This document shows positions 52,672 to 61,598 of a stretch of DNA of 64,000 nucleotides, piece after piece (positions within the stretch are counted from its first letter, which is position 1; the number at the start of each line of letters is the position of its first letter). The notes under the pieces are model-generated. The model worked only from the letters and a program-made list of their open reading frames with translations. It did no database searches and was not told the DNA's origin. The position numbers were made by a program, and so were the translations under genes. The stretch is from contig JAAVVV010000001.1 of assembly GCA_023910605.1 (NCBI GenBank), positions 610,698 through 674,697 of the forward strand, in the 5' to 3' direction. The DNA comes from Bosea sp. (in: a-proteobacteria) (GTDB lineage: Bacteria; Pseudomonadota; Alphaproteobacteria; Rhizobiales; Beijerinckiaceae).

Positions 52672-53552
52672 CAGTAGGTCACCTTGCGCTCGATATACTT
52701 GAACTGGACGGCCGTAAGCGCCACCACGATCATCAGCAGGATCACCGATTGCGCGGCCGAGCCCCCGAGATCGGCGCCGCCCTTGCCGTCGGAATACACC
52801 TTGTAAACCAGCGTCTCGGTCGCCTTGGAGGGGCCGCCGCCGGTGATGGTGTCGATGATCCCGAACGTGTCGAAGAAAACGTAGACCACGTTCACGACGA
52901 GCAGGAAGAAAGTGGTGGGCGACAGAAGCGGGAAGATGATGGTCCAGAAACGCCGCATCGGCGAGGCTCCGTCGATCGCTGCCGCCTCGATCACGCTCTT
53001 GGGGATCGCCTGCAGCCCTGCGAGGAAGAACAGGAAATTGTAGCTGATCTGCTTCCAGACCGCGGCCATCACCACCAGCGCCATGGCCTGGTTGCCATTG
53101 AGCAGCGGGTTCCAGTCATAGCCCAGATTTTTGAGCCCCCGCGCCATCATGCCGAGCGACGGGTTGAACATGAACATCCAGAGCACGCCGGCGATGGCCG
53201 GCGCCACGGCATAGGGCCAGATCAGCAGCGTGGTGTAGACCTGATGACCCCTGATCTGCCGGTCGGCCATCGCAGCCAGAAGGAGCGCGATCGAGAGCGA
53301 GAAGCCCGTCACCAGCGTCGAGAACACCAGCGTGTTCCACAGCGCCTTGTAGTAGTCGGGCTTGGAGAACAGCTCCTTGTAGTTCTCGAACCAGACGAAT
53401 TCGGTGGAGATGCCGAAGGCGTCCTGCACCAGGAAGGACTGCCACACCGCCTGGCTGGCCGGCCAGTAGAAGAACACGATCGTGATCGCAAGCTGCGGCG
53501 CGAGCAGCAGGAACGGTACGAGGTAGCCCTTGAAGGTGGCGGTCTTGTTCAT
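52671..53552 (-). CDS. ugpA: sn-Glycerol-3-phosphate ABC transporter permease UgpA
   Basis: A 293-residue permease with six helices. [30 protein letters not shown] forms the first helix and periplasmic turn; the EAA loop is [34 protein letters not shown] 53552 ([10 protein letters not shown]) is the family-like start; the frame extends to 53606. It partners UgpE. Confidence 0.92.
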   Translation of the reverse strand: MNKTATFKGYLVPFLLLAPQLAITIVFFYWPASQAVWQSFLVQDAFGISTEFVWFENYKELFSKPDYYKALWNTLVFSTLVTGFSLSIALLLAAMADRQIRGHQVYTTLLIWPYAVAPAIAGVLWMFMFNPSLGMMARGLKNLGYDWNPLLNGNQAMALVVMAAVWKQISYNFLFFLAGLQAIPKSVIEAAAIDGASPMRRFWTIIFPLLSPTTFFLLVVNVVYVFFDTFGIIDTITGGGPSKATETLVYKVYSDGKGGADLGGSAAQSVILLMIVVALTAVQFKYIERKVTY

Positions 53553-53716
53553 GGTGGCATTCGTCGCCAGGAGGCCGGCGATGGGCGCAAAACACGGGCG
53601 TCGCATGGTGCGCGGCGGGGCAGGGGCTGGTCAACCCACCCGAGGCGGCCCGGCTGGCGGGTTGCGGCCCTGCCCTCGCGGATCAGGCGGCGCGGCAGGC
53701 CCGGAAGATGTCAGGC

Positions 53717-53740
53717 GGGACCCGGCAAAAGCCGGATCCC
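53717..53740. repeat. Hairpin repeat between ugpB and ugpA
   Basis: GGGACCCGGC (53717-53726), loop AAAA, GCCGGATCCC (53731-53740). This resembles the intergenic palindromic repeats common in Hyphomicrobiales, built on CCGGATCCGG-like stems with flanking GGCATCGTCG. It may limit read-through so that the binding protein UgpB is overproduced. Confidence 0.6.
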
Positions 53741-53764
53741 GGCATCGTCGTGGCAGGCGCGGCC

Positions 53765-55081
53765 TCAGCGGCTCACTGTCCGCTCGAACTGGCGCAGCAC
53801 GGCGTTGCCGCGCTCGGTTGCGGCGTCAAGCGCTGCCTTCGGCGCCTTCTGGCCATTGAGCGCGGCCTCGATCTCCTCGGACCAGATGTCGCGGATCTGG
53901 ACAAGGTTGCCGAAGCGCACACCGCGGGAATTGTCTGTCGGCTCCTTGTTGTTGAGCTGGAGCAGCGGCGTCTCGAGGAAGGGGCGGTCCTTGTAGAAGC
54001 CCGCATCCTTGACCTTCTGGTAGGCGGCCCTGGTGATCGGCAGGTAGCCCGACTCCGTGTGCAGCTTCACCTGGCGGTCCACATCGGACAGGAAGGTGAA
54101 GAAGCGCGCCACGCCCTTGTATTCGGCCGCCGTCTTGCCGCCCATCACCCAGAGCGAAGCCCCGCCGATGATCGAGTTCTGCGGAGCGCCCGCCACATCC
54201 GGATAGTAGGGCATCACGGTGTTGCCCCAGTCGAACTTCGCATTGGCGCGGACGTTGCCGAAGAAGGCCGACGAGGTCAGGAAGATCGGGCATTCACCCG
54301 AGGTGAAGCGCCCTTCGCCCGTGTTGGTGCGGCCCGAATAGGAGAATACGCCTTCCTTCTGCAGGTCCACCAGGTTGGTGAGATGCTTCACGTAGAGCGG
54401 GCTGTTGATCTGGAAGACCGTGTCGAAGCCGTCAAAGCCGTTGGCCTTGGTGCCGACCGGCGTGTTGTGCCAGGCGCCGAGCTGCTCGACGTTGAGCCAG
54501 GTGATCCAGGCGGTCGAGAAGCCGCACTTGTCCCAGCCGGCGGCCTTGAGCTTGCGGGCGGCGTCGAACACCTCGGGCCAGGTCTTGGGCGGGGCGTCGG
54601 GGTTGAGCCCGGCCTTGCGGAAGGCGTCCTTGTTGTACCACATCACGGCCGATGAGGAGTTGAACGGGAAGGAGAGCATTTCGCCCTTCACGGTCGAATA
54701 ATAGCCGGTGATGGCGGGAAGGTAGGATTTCGGATCGAATGCTTCGCCGGCTTCCTTCATGAGGTCCTGCACCGGCTTCACGGCGCCCTTGGCGCCCATC
54801 ATGGTCGCGGTGCCGACCTCGAAGACCTGCATGATGTGCGGCGCCTGACCGGCGCGGAAGGCGGCGATGCCGGCATTCAGCGTGTCGGCATAGGAGCCCT
54901 TGTAGGCCGGCACGACCTTGTAATCCTTCTGCGCGGCGTTGAATTCCTCGGCCAGCTTGACGATCACGTCGTTGTTGGCGCCGGTCATGGCATGCCACCA
55001 TTGCAGCTCGGTCTGGGCCTGGGCCGCAGCGCCCGAGAGGGCGATGGCGGCGCTGGCCGCGAGAAAACGATAATGACGCAT
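53765..55081 (-). CDS. ugpB: sn-Glycerol-3-phosphate ABC transporter substrate-binding protein
   Basis: A 438-residue periplasmic protein with a signal peptide (FLAASAAIALSGAAAQAQ). The UgpB start is TELQWWHAMTGANNDVIVKLAEEFNAAQKDYKVVPAYKGSY; FPFNSSSAVMWYNKDAFRKAGL and TSSAFFGNVRANAKFDWGNTVMPYYPD also match the family. It binds glycerol-3-phosphate or its diesters. It is first in the operon, about 80 bp downstream of a PHO box. ATG 55081 is chosen. Confidence 0.93.
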   Translation of the reverse strand: MRHYRFLAASAAIALSGAAAQAQTELQWWHAMTGANNDVIVKLAEEFNAAQKDYKVVPAYKGSYADTLNAGIAAFRAGQAPHIMQVFEVGTATMMGAKGAVKPVQDLMKEAGEAFDPKSYLPAITGYYSTVKGEMLSFPFNSSSAVMWYNKDAFRKAGLNPDAPPKTWPEVFDAARKLKAAGWDKCGFSTAWITWLNVEQLGAWHNTPVGTKANGFDGFDTVFQINSPLYVKHLTNLVDLQKEGVFSYSGRTNTGEGRFTSGECPIFLTSSAFFGNVRANAKFDWGNTVMPYYPDVAGAPQNSIIGGASLWVMGGKTAAEYKGVARFFTFLSDVDRQVKLHTESGYLPITRAAYQKVKDAGFYKDRPFLETPLLQLNNKEPTDNSRGVRFGNLVQIRDIWSEEIEAALNGQKAPKAALDAATERGNAVLRQFERTVSR

Positions 55082-55162
55082 GATGCCTCCCAAGACGCGC
55101 TCCCGATGAGCGCTTCGTTGTTGGTTGTTTCGACGCTAGCACGAAACCGGGCTCAAATTCCA

Positions 55163-55180
55163 ATGACAGAATGATGACAA
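55163..55180 (-). promoter_or_regulatory. PHO box upstream of the ugp operon
   Basis: Read on the minus strand: TTGTCATCATTCTGTCAT, followed by TGGA. It consists of two 7-bp units separated by 4 bp and matches the PhoB consensus CTGTCAT-N4-CTGTCAT at 13 of 14 unit positions. It is about 80 bp before ugpB and correctly oriented, so the operon is probably induced by phosphate starvation through PhoB. Confidence 0.8.
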
Positions 55181-55373
55181 CTTTGCCTGTGCGCCGGAGG
55201 TTCCCGGACGCTGGTCGTCATGGCGCTTTCATCCGGAGCCTGCGGCGTCCCCGATGCCGATCCGCTGCTTTCAAGCGCTTGCTTTTGCGGATAGCCTCCT
55301 CAATCTGAGGCTCCGCCTTCCGCGGCGCTGGCCTCGAGGAGAGGCGCCATCTTCGGGCTCATGGAGTTTTGCG

Positions 55374-56546
55374 ATGCTGACCCTCACCGTCAAGGAGGCT
55401 CTTCCCGGGGATGGTTATGCCGGCGCGCTTGCAGGGCGGGTCTGGCGCCCCGATCTGGGCGGCCCCTCGGTGGTCGCGCTGCGGGAGGAGGGCGTGGTCG
55501 ACGTCACCGGAACCTTTCCCACAGTGCGGGACCTCGCGGAGCTGCCCCAGCCCGCCCTTGCGCTGAGGCAGGCGCAAGGCCCGGTGATCGCCGGCCTCGC
55601 GCAGATCCTGGACAACACGCCGCCAGCCCGGCGTGATCCTGCCCGGCCCTGGCTGCTGGCGCCGATCGACCTGCAGGCTGTCAAGGCGGCGGGCGTGACC
55701 TTCGCGGTGTCGATGCTCGAGCGCGTCATCGAGGAGAAGGCGCGCGGCGACGCTGCGGCCGCCGCGGCGATCCGGGCCGGCATCAGCAGCCTCATCGGCG
55801 ATGATCTGTCGAGGCTGCGCCCCGGCTCGCCGGAGGCGCTTGAGCTGAAGAAGGTCCTCGTCGCCCAGAATGCCTGGAGCCAGTATCTTGAGGTCGGCAT
55901 CGGCCCCGATGCCGAGATCTTCACCAAGGCCCCGCCAATGGCGGCGGTCGGCACCGGCATGGATGCCGGGTTGCACCCCGTCTCCACCTGGAACAATCCC
56001 GAGCCCGAGGTGGTCCTCGTCGTCGCCTCGGACGGGCGCATCGTGGGCGCGACGCTGGGCAATGACGTCAACCTGCGCGATGTCGAGGGCCGCTCCGCGC
56101 TGCTGCTGGGCAAGGCCAAGGACAACAACGCCAGCGCCGCCGTAGGCCCGTTCCTGCGCCTGTTCGACGACAGCTTCGGGCTCGACGACGTGCGCTCGAC
56201 TGTGGTTTCGCTTTCGGTGGTGGGCGAGGATGGCTTCACCCTCGAAGGCTCGTCCTCGCTGGCGAAGATCAGCCGCGACCCCGCCGATCTGGTGAAGCAG
56301 ATGATCGGCCCGCACCACCAGTATCCGGATGGCGCCGCGCTCTATCTCGGCACCATGTTCGCCCCCGTGAAGGATCGCGGCGAGCCCGGCGCGGGCTTCA
56401 CCCACAAGCTCGGCGACATCGTCACCATCAGCGCGCCCTGCCTCGGCGCGCTGGTCAACCGCATGCGCCATTCCACCGAATGCGAACCCTGGACCTACGG
56501 CGCCAGCCACCTCATGCGCCATCTGGCCTGCCGTGGACTGATCTAG
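55374..56546 (+). CDS. Fumarylacetoacetate hydrolase family protein
   Basis: A 390-residue protein whose C-terminal two-thirds is an FAH-fold domain. VSMLERVIEEKARGD, VGIGPDAEIFTKAPPMAAVGTG and WNNPEPEVVLVVASDGRIVGATLGNDVNLRDVEGRSALLLGKAKDNNASAAVGPFLRLFDD include the acidic metal ligands (E-P-E..., D). Large FAH members of this type act on sugar-acid oxo intermediates. ATG 55374 has GGAG upstream. It is followed by a broken sugar kinase gene, which fits a former carbohydrate locus. Confidence 0.83.
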   Translation: MLTLTVKEALPGDGYAGALAGRVWRPDLGGPSVVALREEGVVDVTGTFPTVRDLAELPQPALALRQAQGPVIAGLAQILDNTPPARRDPARPWLLAPIDLQAVKAAGVTFAVSMLERVIEEKARGDAAAAAAIRAGISSLIGDDLSRLRPGSPEALELKKVLVAQNAWSQYLEVGIGPDAEIFTKAPPMAAVGTGMDAGLHPVSTWNNPEPEVVLVVASDGRIVGATLGNDVNLRDVEGRSALLLGKAKDNNASAAVGPFLRLFDDSFGLDDVRSTVVSLSVVGEDGFTLEGSSSLAKISRDPADLVKQMIGPHHQYPDGAALYLGTMFAPVKDRGEPGAGFTHKLGDIVTISAPCLGALVNRMRHSTECEPWTYGASHLMRHLACRGLI

Positions 56547-56555
56547 GCGCCGACG

Positions 56556-56951
56556 ATGGCCCGGGTGCTCGTGATCGGCGAGGCCATCGCCGATTTCCTG
56601 CCGTCGGCCGCTGCGCCATGATTGCGTGCCCGGCGGCTCTGGCTTCAATACGGCCCTGGCGCTGGCGCGGCTGGGCCTCGTCCCTGCCTATGCCTCGTCC
56701 CTGCCTATGCCTCGACGCTGTCCTCCGATGCGCTGGGCCGTCGCTTTCGCGAGTTGCTCGCGCATGAGGGCGCCGACCTGTCCCTGCTGGGCGACAGCCC
56801 GGCGCCCATGCCGCTCGCCATCTTGCAGCCCGCCGGGGAAGGCGAGGGCGCGCTGGGCGCGCCCGGGCCTGAGCCGGATGCGCAAGCCCTGACGCGCTGG
56901 CTGGCCTTCGCCTCCCGCGTGGCGGCTCTGACCTGCACGCGCGCGCTGTGA
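56556..56951 (+). pseudogene. PfkB-family sugar kinase remnant (frameshifts and internal deletion)
   Basis: The three frames together spell a PfkB kinase start. MARVLVIGEAIADFLPSAAAP stops early at 56620. The match continues in another frame as PGGSGFNTALALARLGLVPAYAS, then in a third as STLSSDALGRRFRELLAHEGADLSLLGDSPAPMPLAILQP, and finally jumps to the family's C-terminal WLAFASRVAALTCTR. About half of a ~300-residue kinase is missing. The second shift is caused by a perfect 17-bp tandem duplication (56676-56692, 56693-56709). It lies 9 bp after the FAH-family gene. Confidence 0.8.
56676..56709 (+). repeat. 17-bp tandem duplication inside the kinase pseudogene
   Basis: CCTCGTCCCTGCCTATG occurs twice in immediate succession. 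Because 17 is not a multiple of three, the duplication shifts the reading frame. Removing one copy restores AYASTLSSD. Confidence 0.92.
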
Positions 56952-56992
56952 TCCGCCAAGGCTGTGATCCGCCAAGGCTGTGATCCGCCAAG
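56945..56992 (+). repeat. 16-bp tandem repeat, three copies, at the pseudogene end
   Basis: GCTGTGATCCGCCAAG is repeated three times perfectly and followed by GCTGG. The first unit contains the terminal TGA stop of the kinase remnant. Confidence 0.92.
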
Positions 56993-57038
56993 GCTGGCGG
57001 ACCTGCACCTCTGAATCTTGAGGCTACGGGCGGCCGCT

Positions 57039-57551
57039 TCAGCCTGCGGCGGCATCCGGCATGAAGGCGAGGTCGGTGTCGTCGGGCTGGCCTCCGGCTG
57101 CGGTCAGCATTGCGTGGACCTGGCCGCGGTGATGGGTCTGGTGGTTGAAGAAATGCGTCACCAGAAGCCATCTGGGCTTCGACAGTTCCCGCCCCTGCAC
57201 ACGCGAGAACCAGGTCATCGGCCCGTCAAGCCAGCCCTGCTCCAGCCCATCTGCCCACTGCGTGATCTTGGCGTCGGAGGCAGCGCGGGCCTCGGCGAGA
57301 TCATTCCACGCCCCGATGAAGGCGGCGGATTCGGCGATGCCTCCGACCGGCTTCGGTGTGCCCGCGAACCGGTGCATCCAGACCTGGTCGCCCCAGAGCA
57401 GATGGCTCAAAGTGCCATGGATGCTGGAGAAGAAGGCGCCGCGATCCTGACGCCGCGCTTGCTCGCCCAGCGCTGAAGCCTCGCGATAGAGGCTGCGATT
57501 CTGCCAGGCGTTGTAGCGCGCCAGTGTCCGCACATGTTGGACGCCGATCAT
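57039..57551 (-). CDS. DinB family protein
   Basis: A 170-residue four-helix DinB/YfiT-fold protein. LARYNAWQNRSLY at the start, HLLWGDQVWMHRFAG in the middle and HFFNHQTHHRGQVHAML near the C-terminus provide the three conserved metal-binding histidines. Members are thiol-dependent metalloenzymes or of unknown function. It lies 12 bp downstream of the FAD oxidoreductase gene on the same strand. Confidence 0.88.
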   Translation of the reverse strand: MIGVQHVRTLARYNAWQNRSLYREASALGEQARRQDRGAFFSSIHGTLSHLLWGDQVWMHRFAGTPKPVGGIAESAAFIGAWNDLAEARAASDAKITQWADGLEQGWLDGPMTWFSRVQGRELSKPRWLLVTHFFNHQTHHRGQVHAMLTAAGGQPDDTDLAFMPDAAAG

Positions 57552-57563
57552 CGGCCAGCTCCT

Positions 57564-58784
57564 TCAGATCACGTTGCTCTCGAGCAGCGGCCGGCCCGCC
57601 ACAATGCGCTCATGGCCGAGGTCGCCCAGATCTAGCGTCACATAGCGCCCATGCGCGACGAGTTCGCCAAGCGCGCGGCCAACCGCCGGCGCCTGCTGTA
57701 GACCGTGGCCCGAAAAGCCGTTGGCGAGCAGCAGGTTGGGCAGGCCCGCCGCTGGTCCCACGATGGCGTTCGCGTCGAGCAGGTTCATGTCGTAGGGCCC
57801 CGCCCAGGCCTGCCCCGGCCGAATCGCCTCGAAGGCGGGCACCCGCGCCGCCAGCGCAGGCCAGACCGTCTCCTCGAAGAAGGACCAGTCGACATCCGCG
57901 ACGTCAGGGGCGCTCTCGTCCCAGTCGGGGTCCGCGTCGGCCGGCGGCGAGGCGCCGCAGATGAACATCTGCCCCTCCGCCGTGCGATGCCCTTCGGGCC
58001 GGCAATAGACGCCGCTCGTGTCGATCAGCAGCGGGCAATTGGGCACGTCGCCCTTGCACTGGAAGGTGAAGACAAAACGCTTCTTCGGCTGCACGGGGAT
58101 GGTGACGCCGGCGGTGGCGGCCAGCCGCGCGCCCTGTGATCCGGCCGCGTTCACCACATGGCCGCAGGCGATGCGCGTGCCGTCCTCGAGGCGCACGGCC
58201 ACGATGCGGCCGCCCTCGCGCTCATAGCTGGCCGCCTGACCTGTCAGGAAGCTGGCGCCCAGCGCCCTTGCCTTGCGCCGGAAGGCCTGCAGCAGGCCCC
58301 AGCCATCGAACCAGCCCTCGCCCGAAAGGCCGAGATTGCCGCCTTCGATGTCATCGAGGTTGAGCCACGGAAAGCGCGCCGCCAGCGCCGCCCTGTCGAG
58401 ATGGGCGATGTCGGCGCCTTCCGAGCGTTGCAGCGCGTTCACCTTGCGCAGCCCCGCCACACCGCTGGAGTCGCCGAGATACAGATAACCGCCTTCGCGC
58501 AGGCCGATGTCGGGGATGTCGTCCCCGGTGGCGAGATGCGTCGCGACATCGCGCAGGAAGGCGATGCCGTGCAGCGAGATGCGGATGTTCACGAGGCTCG
58601 AGAATTGCTGCCGGATCGAGGCGGCCGACAGCGCCGAGGCCGACAGCTTGTAGCTCGGGTCCTTCTCGATCACGAGGACGCGCCCACGGAAGCCGGGCTG
58701 CGCCATCAGGTGATAGGCGGTGGATGAACCGATCGCGGCGCCGCCGACGATCACGACATCATGGCTTGAGCTGAGGTTCGACAT
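57564..58784 (-). CDS. DAO-type FAD oxidoreductase, candidate L-pipecolate/amino-acid oxidase
   Basis: A 406-residue flavoprotein. The FAD motif is DVVIVGGAAIGSSTAYHLMAQ (residues about 9-29); SASALSAASIRQQFSS and the C-terminal LPNLLLANGFSGHGLQQAPAVGRALGELVAHG are typical of the FOXRED1-like DAO group. It is divergent from an AmaB-type dehydrogenase gene, the arrangement in which Pseudomonas keeps L-pipecolate oxidase (amaA) beside amaB, so pipecolate or a related amine is a reasonable but unproven substrate. Confidence 0.8.
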   Translation of the reverse strand: MSNLSSSHDVVIVGGAAIGSSTAYHLMAQPGFRGRVLVIEKDPSYKLSASALSAASIRQQFSSLVNIRISLHGIAFLRDVATHLATGDDIPDIGLREGGYLYLGDSSGVAGLRKVNALQRSEGADIAHLDRAALAARFPWLNLDDIEGGNLGLSGEGWFDGWGLLQAFRRKARALGASFLTGQAASYEREGGRIVAVRLEDGTRIACGHVVNAAGSQGARLAATAGVTIPVQPKKRFVFTFQCKGDVPNCPLLIDTSGVYCRPEGHRTAEGQMFICGASPPADADPDWDESAPDVADVDWSFFEETVWPALAARVPAFEAIRPGQAWAGPYDMNLLDANAIVGPAAGLPNLLLANGFSGHGLQQAPAVGRALGELVAHGRYVTLDLGDLGHERIVAGRPLLESNVI

Positions 58785-58956
58785 GCGGCGGAGCATGGCC
58801 AGCGGGCGGGCGGCTTGGCAAGCCCGGAGCCGCGCGCGACGCTGCAGGCCGCCCATGCGCTATGCGCCCTTCGCCTGCGTCGGCATGCGCATCTTGGCGA
58901 TTGCGCCGCGAAGTGGGCCAGCGCATCTTGCCGCCTGCTTCGATCGGAGAACGACC

Positions 58957-60480
58957 ATGCCCCAATCCGTGCGCGACCAGGCGCTGCCTTTGCTCGACCG
59001 CCTCGGCGTGCCCGGGAGCGCCTTCGCCTCCGCCGGGCTCGAGGCGCGCTCTCCCGTCACCGGCGAGAAAGTGGCGACGGTCCGCGCCCATTCCGCCGCC
59101 GAGGCCAGCGCCATCATCGCGCAGGCGCAGGAGGCCTTCCTCGCCTGGCGGCTCGTGCCTGCGCCGCGCCGGGGCGAGCTGGTGCGCCTGCTCGGCGAGG
59201 AACTGCGCGCCGCCAAGGATGATCTGGGCCTGCTCGTCACGCTGGAAGCCGGCAAGATCGCCTCCGAGGGCCTTGGCGAGGTGCAGGAGATGATCGACAT
59301 CTGCGATTTCGCGGTCGGCCTGTCGCGCCAGCTCTATGGCCTCACCATCGCCACCGAGCGCCCATCCCACCGCATGATGGAGACCTGGCACCCGCTCGGC
59401 GTGTGCGGCGTGATATCGGCCTTCAATTTCCCTGTGGCGGTCTGGTCCTGGAACGCGGCGCTCGCGCTCGTCTGCGGCGATCCGGTGGTCTGGAAGCCGT
59501 CCGAGAAGACGCCTCTCACCGCACTCGCCACCCACGCCATCGTCGAGCGTGCGCTCAAGCGCTTTGGCTCCGATGCGCCGCCGGGCCTGTGCGCGCTGCT
59601 GATGGGCGGGCGCGAGATCGGCGAGGCGCTGGTCGATGATCCGCGTGTCGCGGTGCTGTCGGCCACCGGCTCCACCCGCATGGGCCGCGAGGTCGGCCCC
59701 AAACTCGCGAGGCGCTTCGCCCGCGCCATTCTCGAGCTTGGCGGCAACAACGCCGCCATCGTGGCTCCCAGCGCCGATCTCGACCTTGCCCTGCGCGGCA
59801 TCGCCTTCGCGGCCATGGGCACGGCCGGCCAGCGCTGCACCACGCTGCGCCGCCTCTTCGTTCATGACAGCATCCATGACGCCCTCGTGCCGCGCCTCGC
59901 CAAGGTCTACGCTTCGGTCCGCATCGGCGATCCGCGCGAGGCCGGCACGCTCGTCGGCCCGCTGATCGACGAGACGGCCTTCCGCGCCATGGAGAAGGCA
60001 CTGGACGCGGCCCGCGCCGCCGGCGGCGCCGTCCATGGCGGAGGGCGCATCGACGGCATGGGCGAGGGCGCGTTCTATGCCGCCCCCGCGCTGGTCGAGA
60101 TGCCGGCGCAGGCCGGGCCGATGCTGCACGAGACCTTCGCGCCGATCCTCTATGTCACGCGCTACAGCACGCTGGAGCAGGCCATCGCCCTGCAGAACGC
60201 GGTTGGCGCGGGTCTCTCCTCCTCGATCTTCACGCTCGACATGCGCGAGGCGGAAGCCTTCATGTCGGCCGCCGGCTCCGATTGCGGCATCGCCAATGTC
60301 AACATCGGCCCCTCCGGCGCAGAGATCGGCGGGGCCTTCGGCGGCGAGAAGGAGACGGGCGGCGGCCGCGAGGCCGGCTCCGATTCCTGGAAGGCCTACA
60401 TGCGCCGCGCCACCAACACGGTGAATTTCGGCCGCACGCTGCCGCTCGCCCAGGGCGTGGTCTTCGATGTGGAGGGGTGA
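58957..60480 (+). CDS. amaB: ALDH7-type aldehyde dehydrogenase (AmaB-like, aminoadipate semialdehyde dehydrogenase)
   Basis: A 507-residue NAD-dependent aldehyde dehydrogenase of the antiquitin group. WHPLGVCGVISAFNFPVAVWSWNAALAL, WKPSEKTPLTAL, ELGGNNAAIV (general-base Glu) and GTAGQRCTTLRRLFVH (catalytic Cys) are diagnostic of ALDH7. These enzymes oxidise alpha-aminoadipate semialdehyde/piperideine-6-carboxylate in lysine breakdown. ATG 58957 has GGAGA upstream. It is followed by nitronate monooxygenase and glutaryl-CoA dehydrogenase genes. Confidence 0.88.
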   Translation: MPQSVRDQALPLLDRLGVPGSAFASAGLEARSPVTGEKVATVRAHSAAEASAIIAQAQEAFLAWRLVPAPRRGELVRLLGEELRAAKDDLGLLVTLEAGKIASEGLGEVQEMIDICDFAVGLSRQLYGLTIATERPSHRMMETWHPLGVCGVISAFNFPVAVWSWNAALALVCGDPVVWKPSEKTPLTALATHAIVERALKRFGSDAPPGLCALLMGGREIGEALVDDPRVAVLSATGSTRMGREVGPKLARRFARAILELGGNNAAIVAPSADLDLALRGIAFAAMGTAGQRCTTLRRLFVHDSIHDALVPRLAKVYASVRIGDPREAGTLVGPLIDETAFRAMEKALDAARAAGGAVHGGGRIDGMGEGAFYAAPALVEMPAQAGPMLHETFAPILYVTRYSTLEQAIALQNAVGAGLSSSIFTLDMREAEAFMSAAGSDCGIANVNIGPSGAEIGGAFGGEKETGGGREAGSDSWKAYMRRATNTVNFGRTLPLAQGVVFDVEG

Positions 60481-60494
60481 GGCTGGCGCCCGCC

Positions 60495-60576
60495 GTCTTT
60501 GCGAGGCGAAGCGGAAGCCACGCAGCCTCTGGCCGCGATCGGGACGGCTTGCTTCTGCTCGCCCTGACGGAATGAC
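60495..60576. repeat. Intergenic imperfect palindromic repeat
   Basis: TTTGCGAGGCGAAGCGGAAGCC near 60499-60520 pairs imperfectly with GGCTTGCTTCTGCTCGCC near 60546-60563, followed by CTGACGG. The wording (GCGAG..CGAAGC..GAAGCC) resembles the dispersed palindromic repeats of Bradyrhizobium-like genomes. It occupies the gap between two genes of the lysine-type cluster and can fold into one long hairpin. Confidence 0.6.
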
Positions 60577-60579
60577 CTG

Positions 60580-61557
60580 ATGCTCTCCACCCGCCTCACC
60601 GAACGGCTGGACATCCGCCACCCGATCATCAGCGCTCCCATGGCCTTTGCAGCGGGAGGGGCGCTGGCTGCGGCCGTCACCCATGCGGGGGGCCTTGGCC
60701 TGATCGGCGGCGGCTATGGCGATTCGGATTGGCTGAAGCGCGAATTCGCTGCGGCAGGCAATGCGCGTGTCGGCGCAGGCTTCATCACCTGGTCGATGGC
60801 GAAGGACCGCGCCCTGCTCACGCAGGCTCTCAGCCACGCGCCGGCGGCGCTGATGCTCTCCTTCGGCGATCCCAGACCCTTCGCGGCCGAGATCGCCGCG
60901 GCCGGCAGCGCGCTCATCTGCCAGGTGCAGAGCCTCGCCCATGCCCGCGAGGCGACCGAGGCGGGCGCGGCCATCATCGTGGCGCAGGGCACGGAGGCCG
61001 GCGGTCATGGCGCCGATCGCGCCACCATGACGCTGGTGCCCGAGATCGCGGACCTGCTGGCCTGCGAGGCGCCGCAGACGCTGCTCGTCGCGGCAGGCGG
61101 CATCGCGGATGGGCGCGGGCTCGCAGCCGCCCTCGCCCTCGGCGCCGATGGCGTGTTGATGGGCTCGCGCTTCTGGGCCGCGAGCGAGGCTCTGACCCAC
61201 CCGCATCATCAGGGCGCGGCGCTTGCGGCCAATGGCGACGGCACCATCCGCCAGCGCGCCACCGACATCGCGCGCGGCCATGACTGGCCGCGCGCGTTCA
61301 CGGCGCGCGTGCTGAACAATCGGTTCGTGCAGGAATGGGAGCCGCGTCCCGATGCGCACCGCGCTGCCGCCGAGGGTTTGCGCGCCGCCTATCAGGCCGG
61401 CGTAGCGGCCGGAGATCCCGACGAGGTCGGGGTCTGGGTGGGAGAGGCGACCGGCCTCATCCATGACATCGCGCCCGCCGCTGCGATCATCGAACGCACC
61501 GTCTCCGAGGCCGAAGCGATCATCGCGCGGCTTGGAACGCTGCGCGCGAGGGTCTAG
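60580..61557 (+). CDS. Nitronate monooxygenase family protein
   Basis: A 325-residue FMN-dependent TIM barrel. [32 protein letters not shown] at the start, [15 protein letters not shown] with its catalytic-type His, [31 protein letters not shown] in the phosphate site. The family oxidises nitroalkanes such as propionate-3-nitronate; many members have unknown substrates. It lies between the amaB-like and gcdH-like genes. Confidence 0.88.
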   Translation: MLSTRLTERLDIRHPIISAPMAFAAGGALAAAVTHAGGLGLIGGGYGDSDWLKREFAAAGNARVGAGFITWSMAKDRALLTQALSHAPAALMLSFGDPRPFAAEIAAAGSALICQVQSLAHAREATEAGAAIIVAQGTEAGGHGADRATMTLVPEIADLLACEAPQTLLVAAGGIADGRGLAAALALGADGVLMGSRFWAASEALTHPHHQGAALAANGDGTIRQRATDIARGHDWPRAFTARVLNNRFVQEWEPRPDAHRAAAEGLRAAYQAGVAAGDPDEVGVWVGEATGLIHDIAPAAAIIERTVSEAEAIIARLGTLRARV

Positions 61558-61598
61558 AAGGATCGTCACACAGGATCATTCGCGAGAAAGGCCGCCCC

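Noticed and set aside
58759..61569. 936-codon minus-strand frame opposite the amaB-like and nitronate monooxygenase genes
   Set aside because: Arg/Gly/Ala-rich mirror translation covering two real genes and the intergenic repeat.
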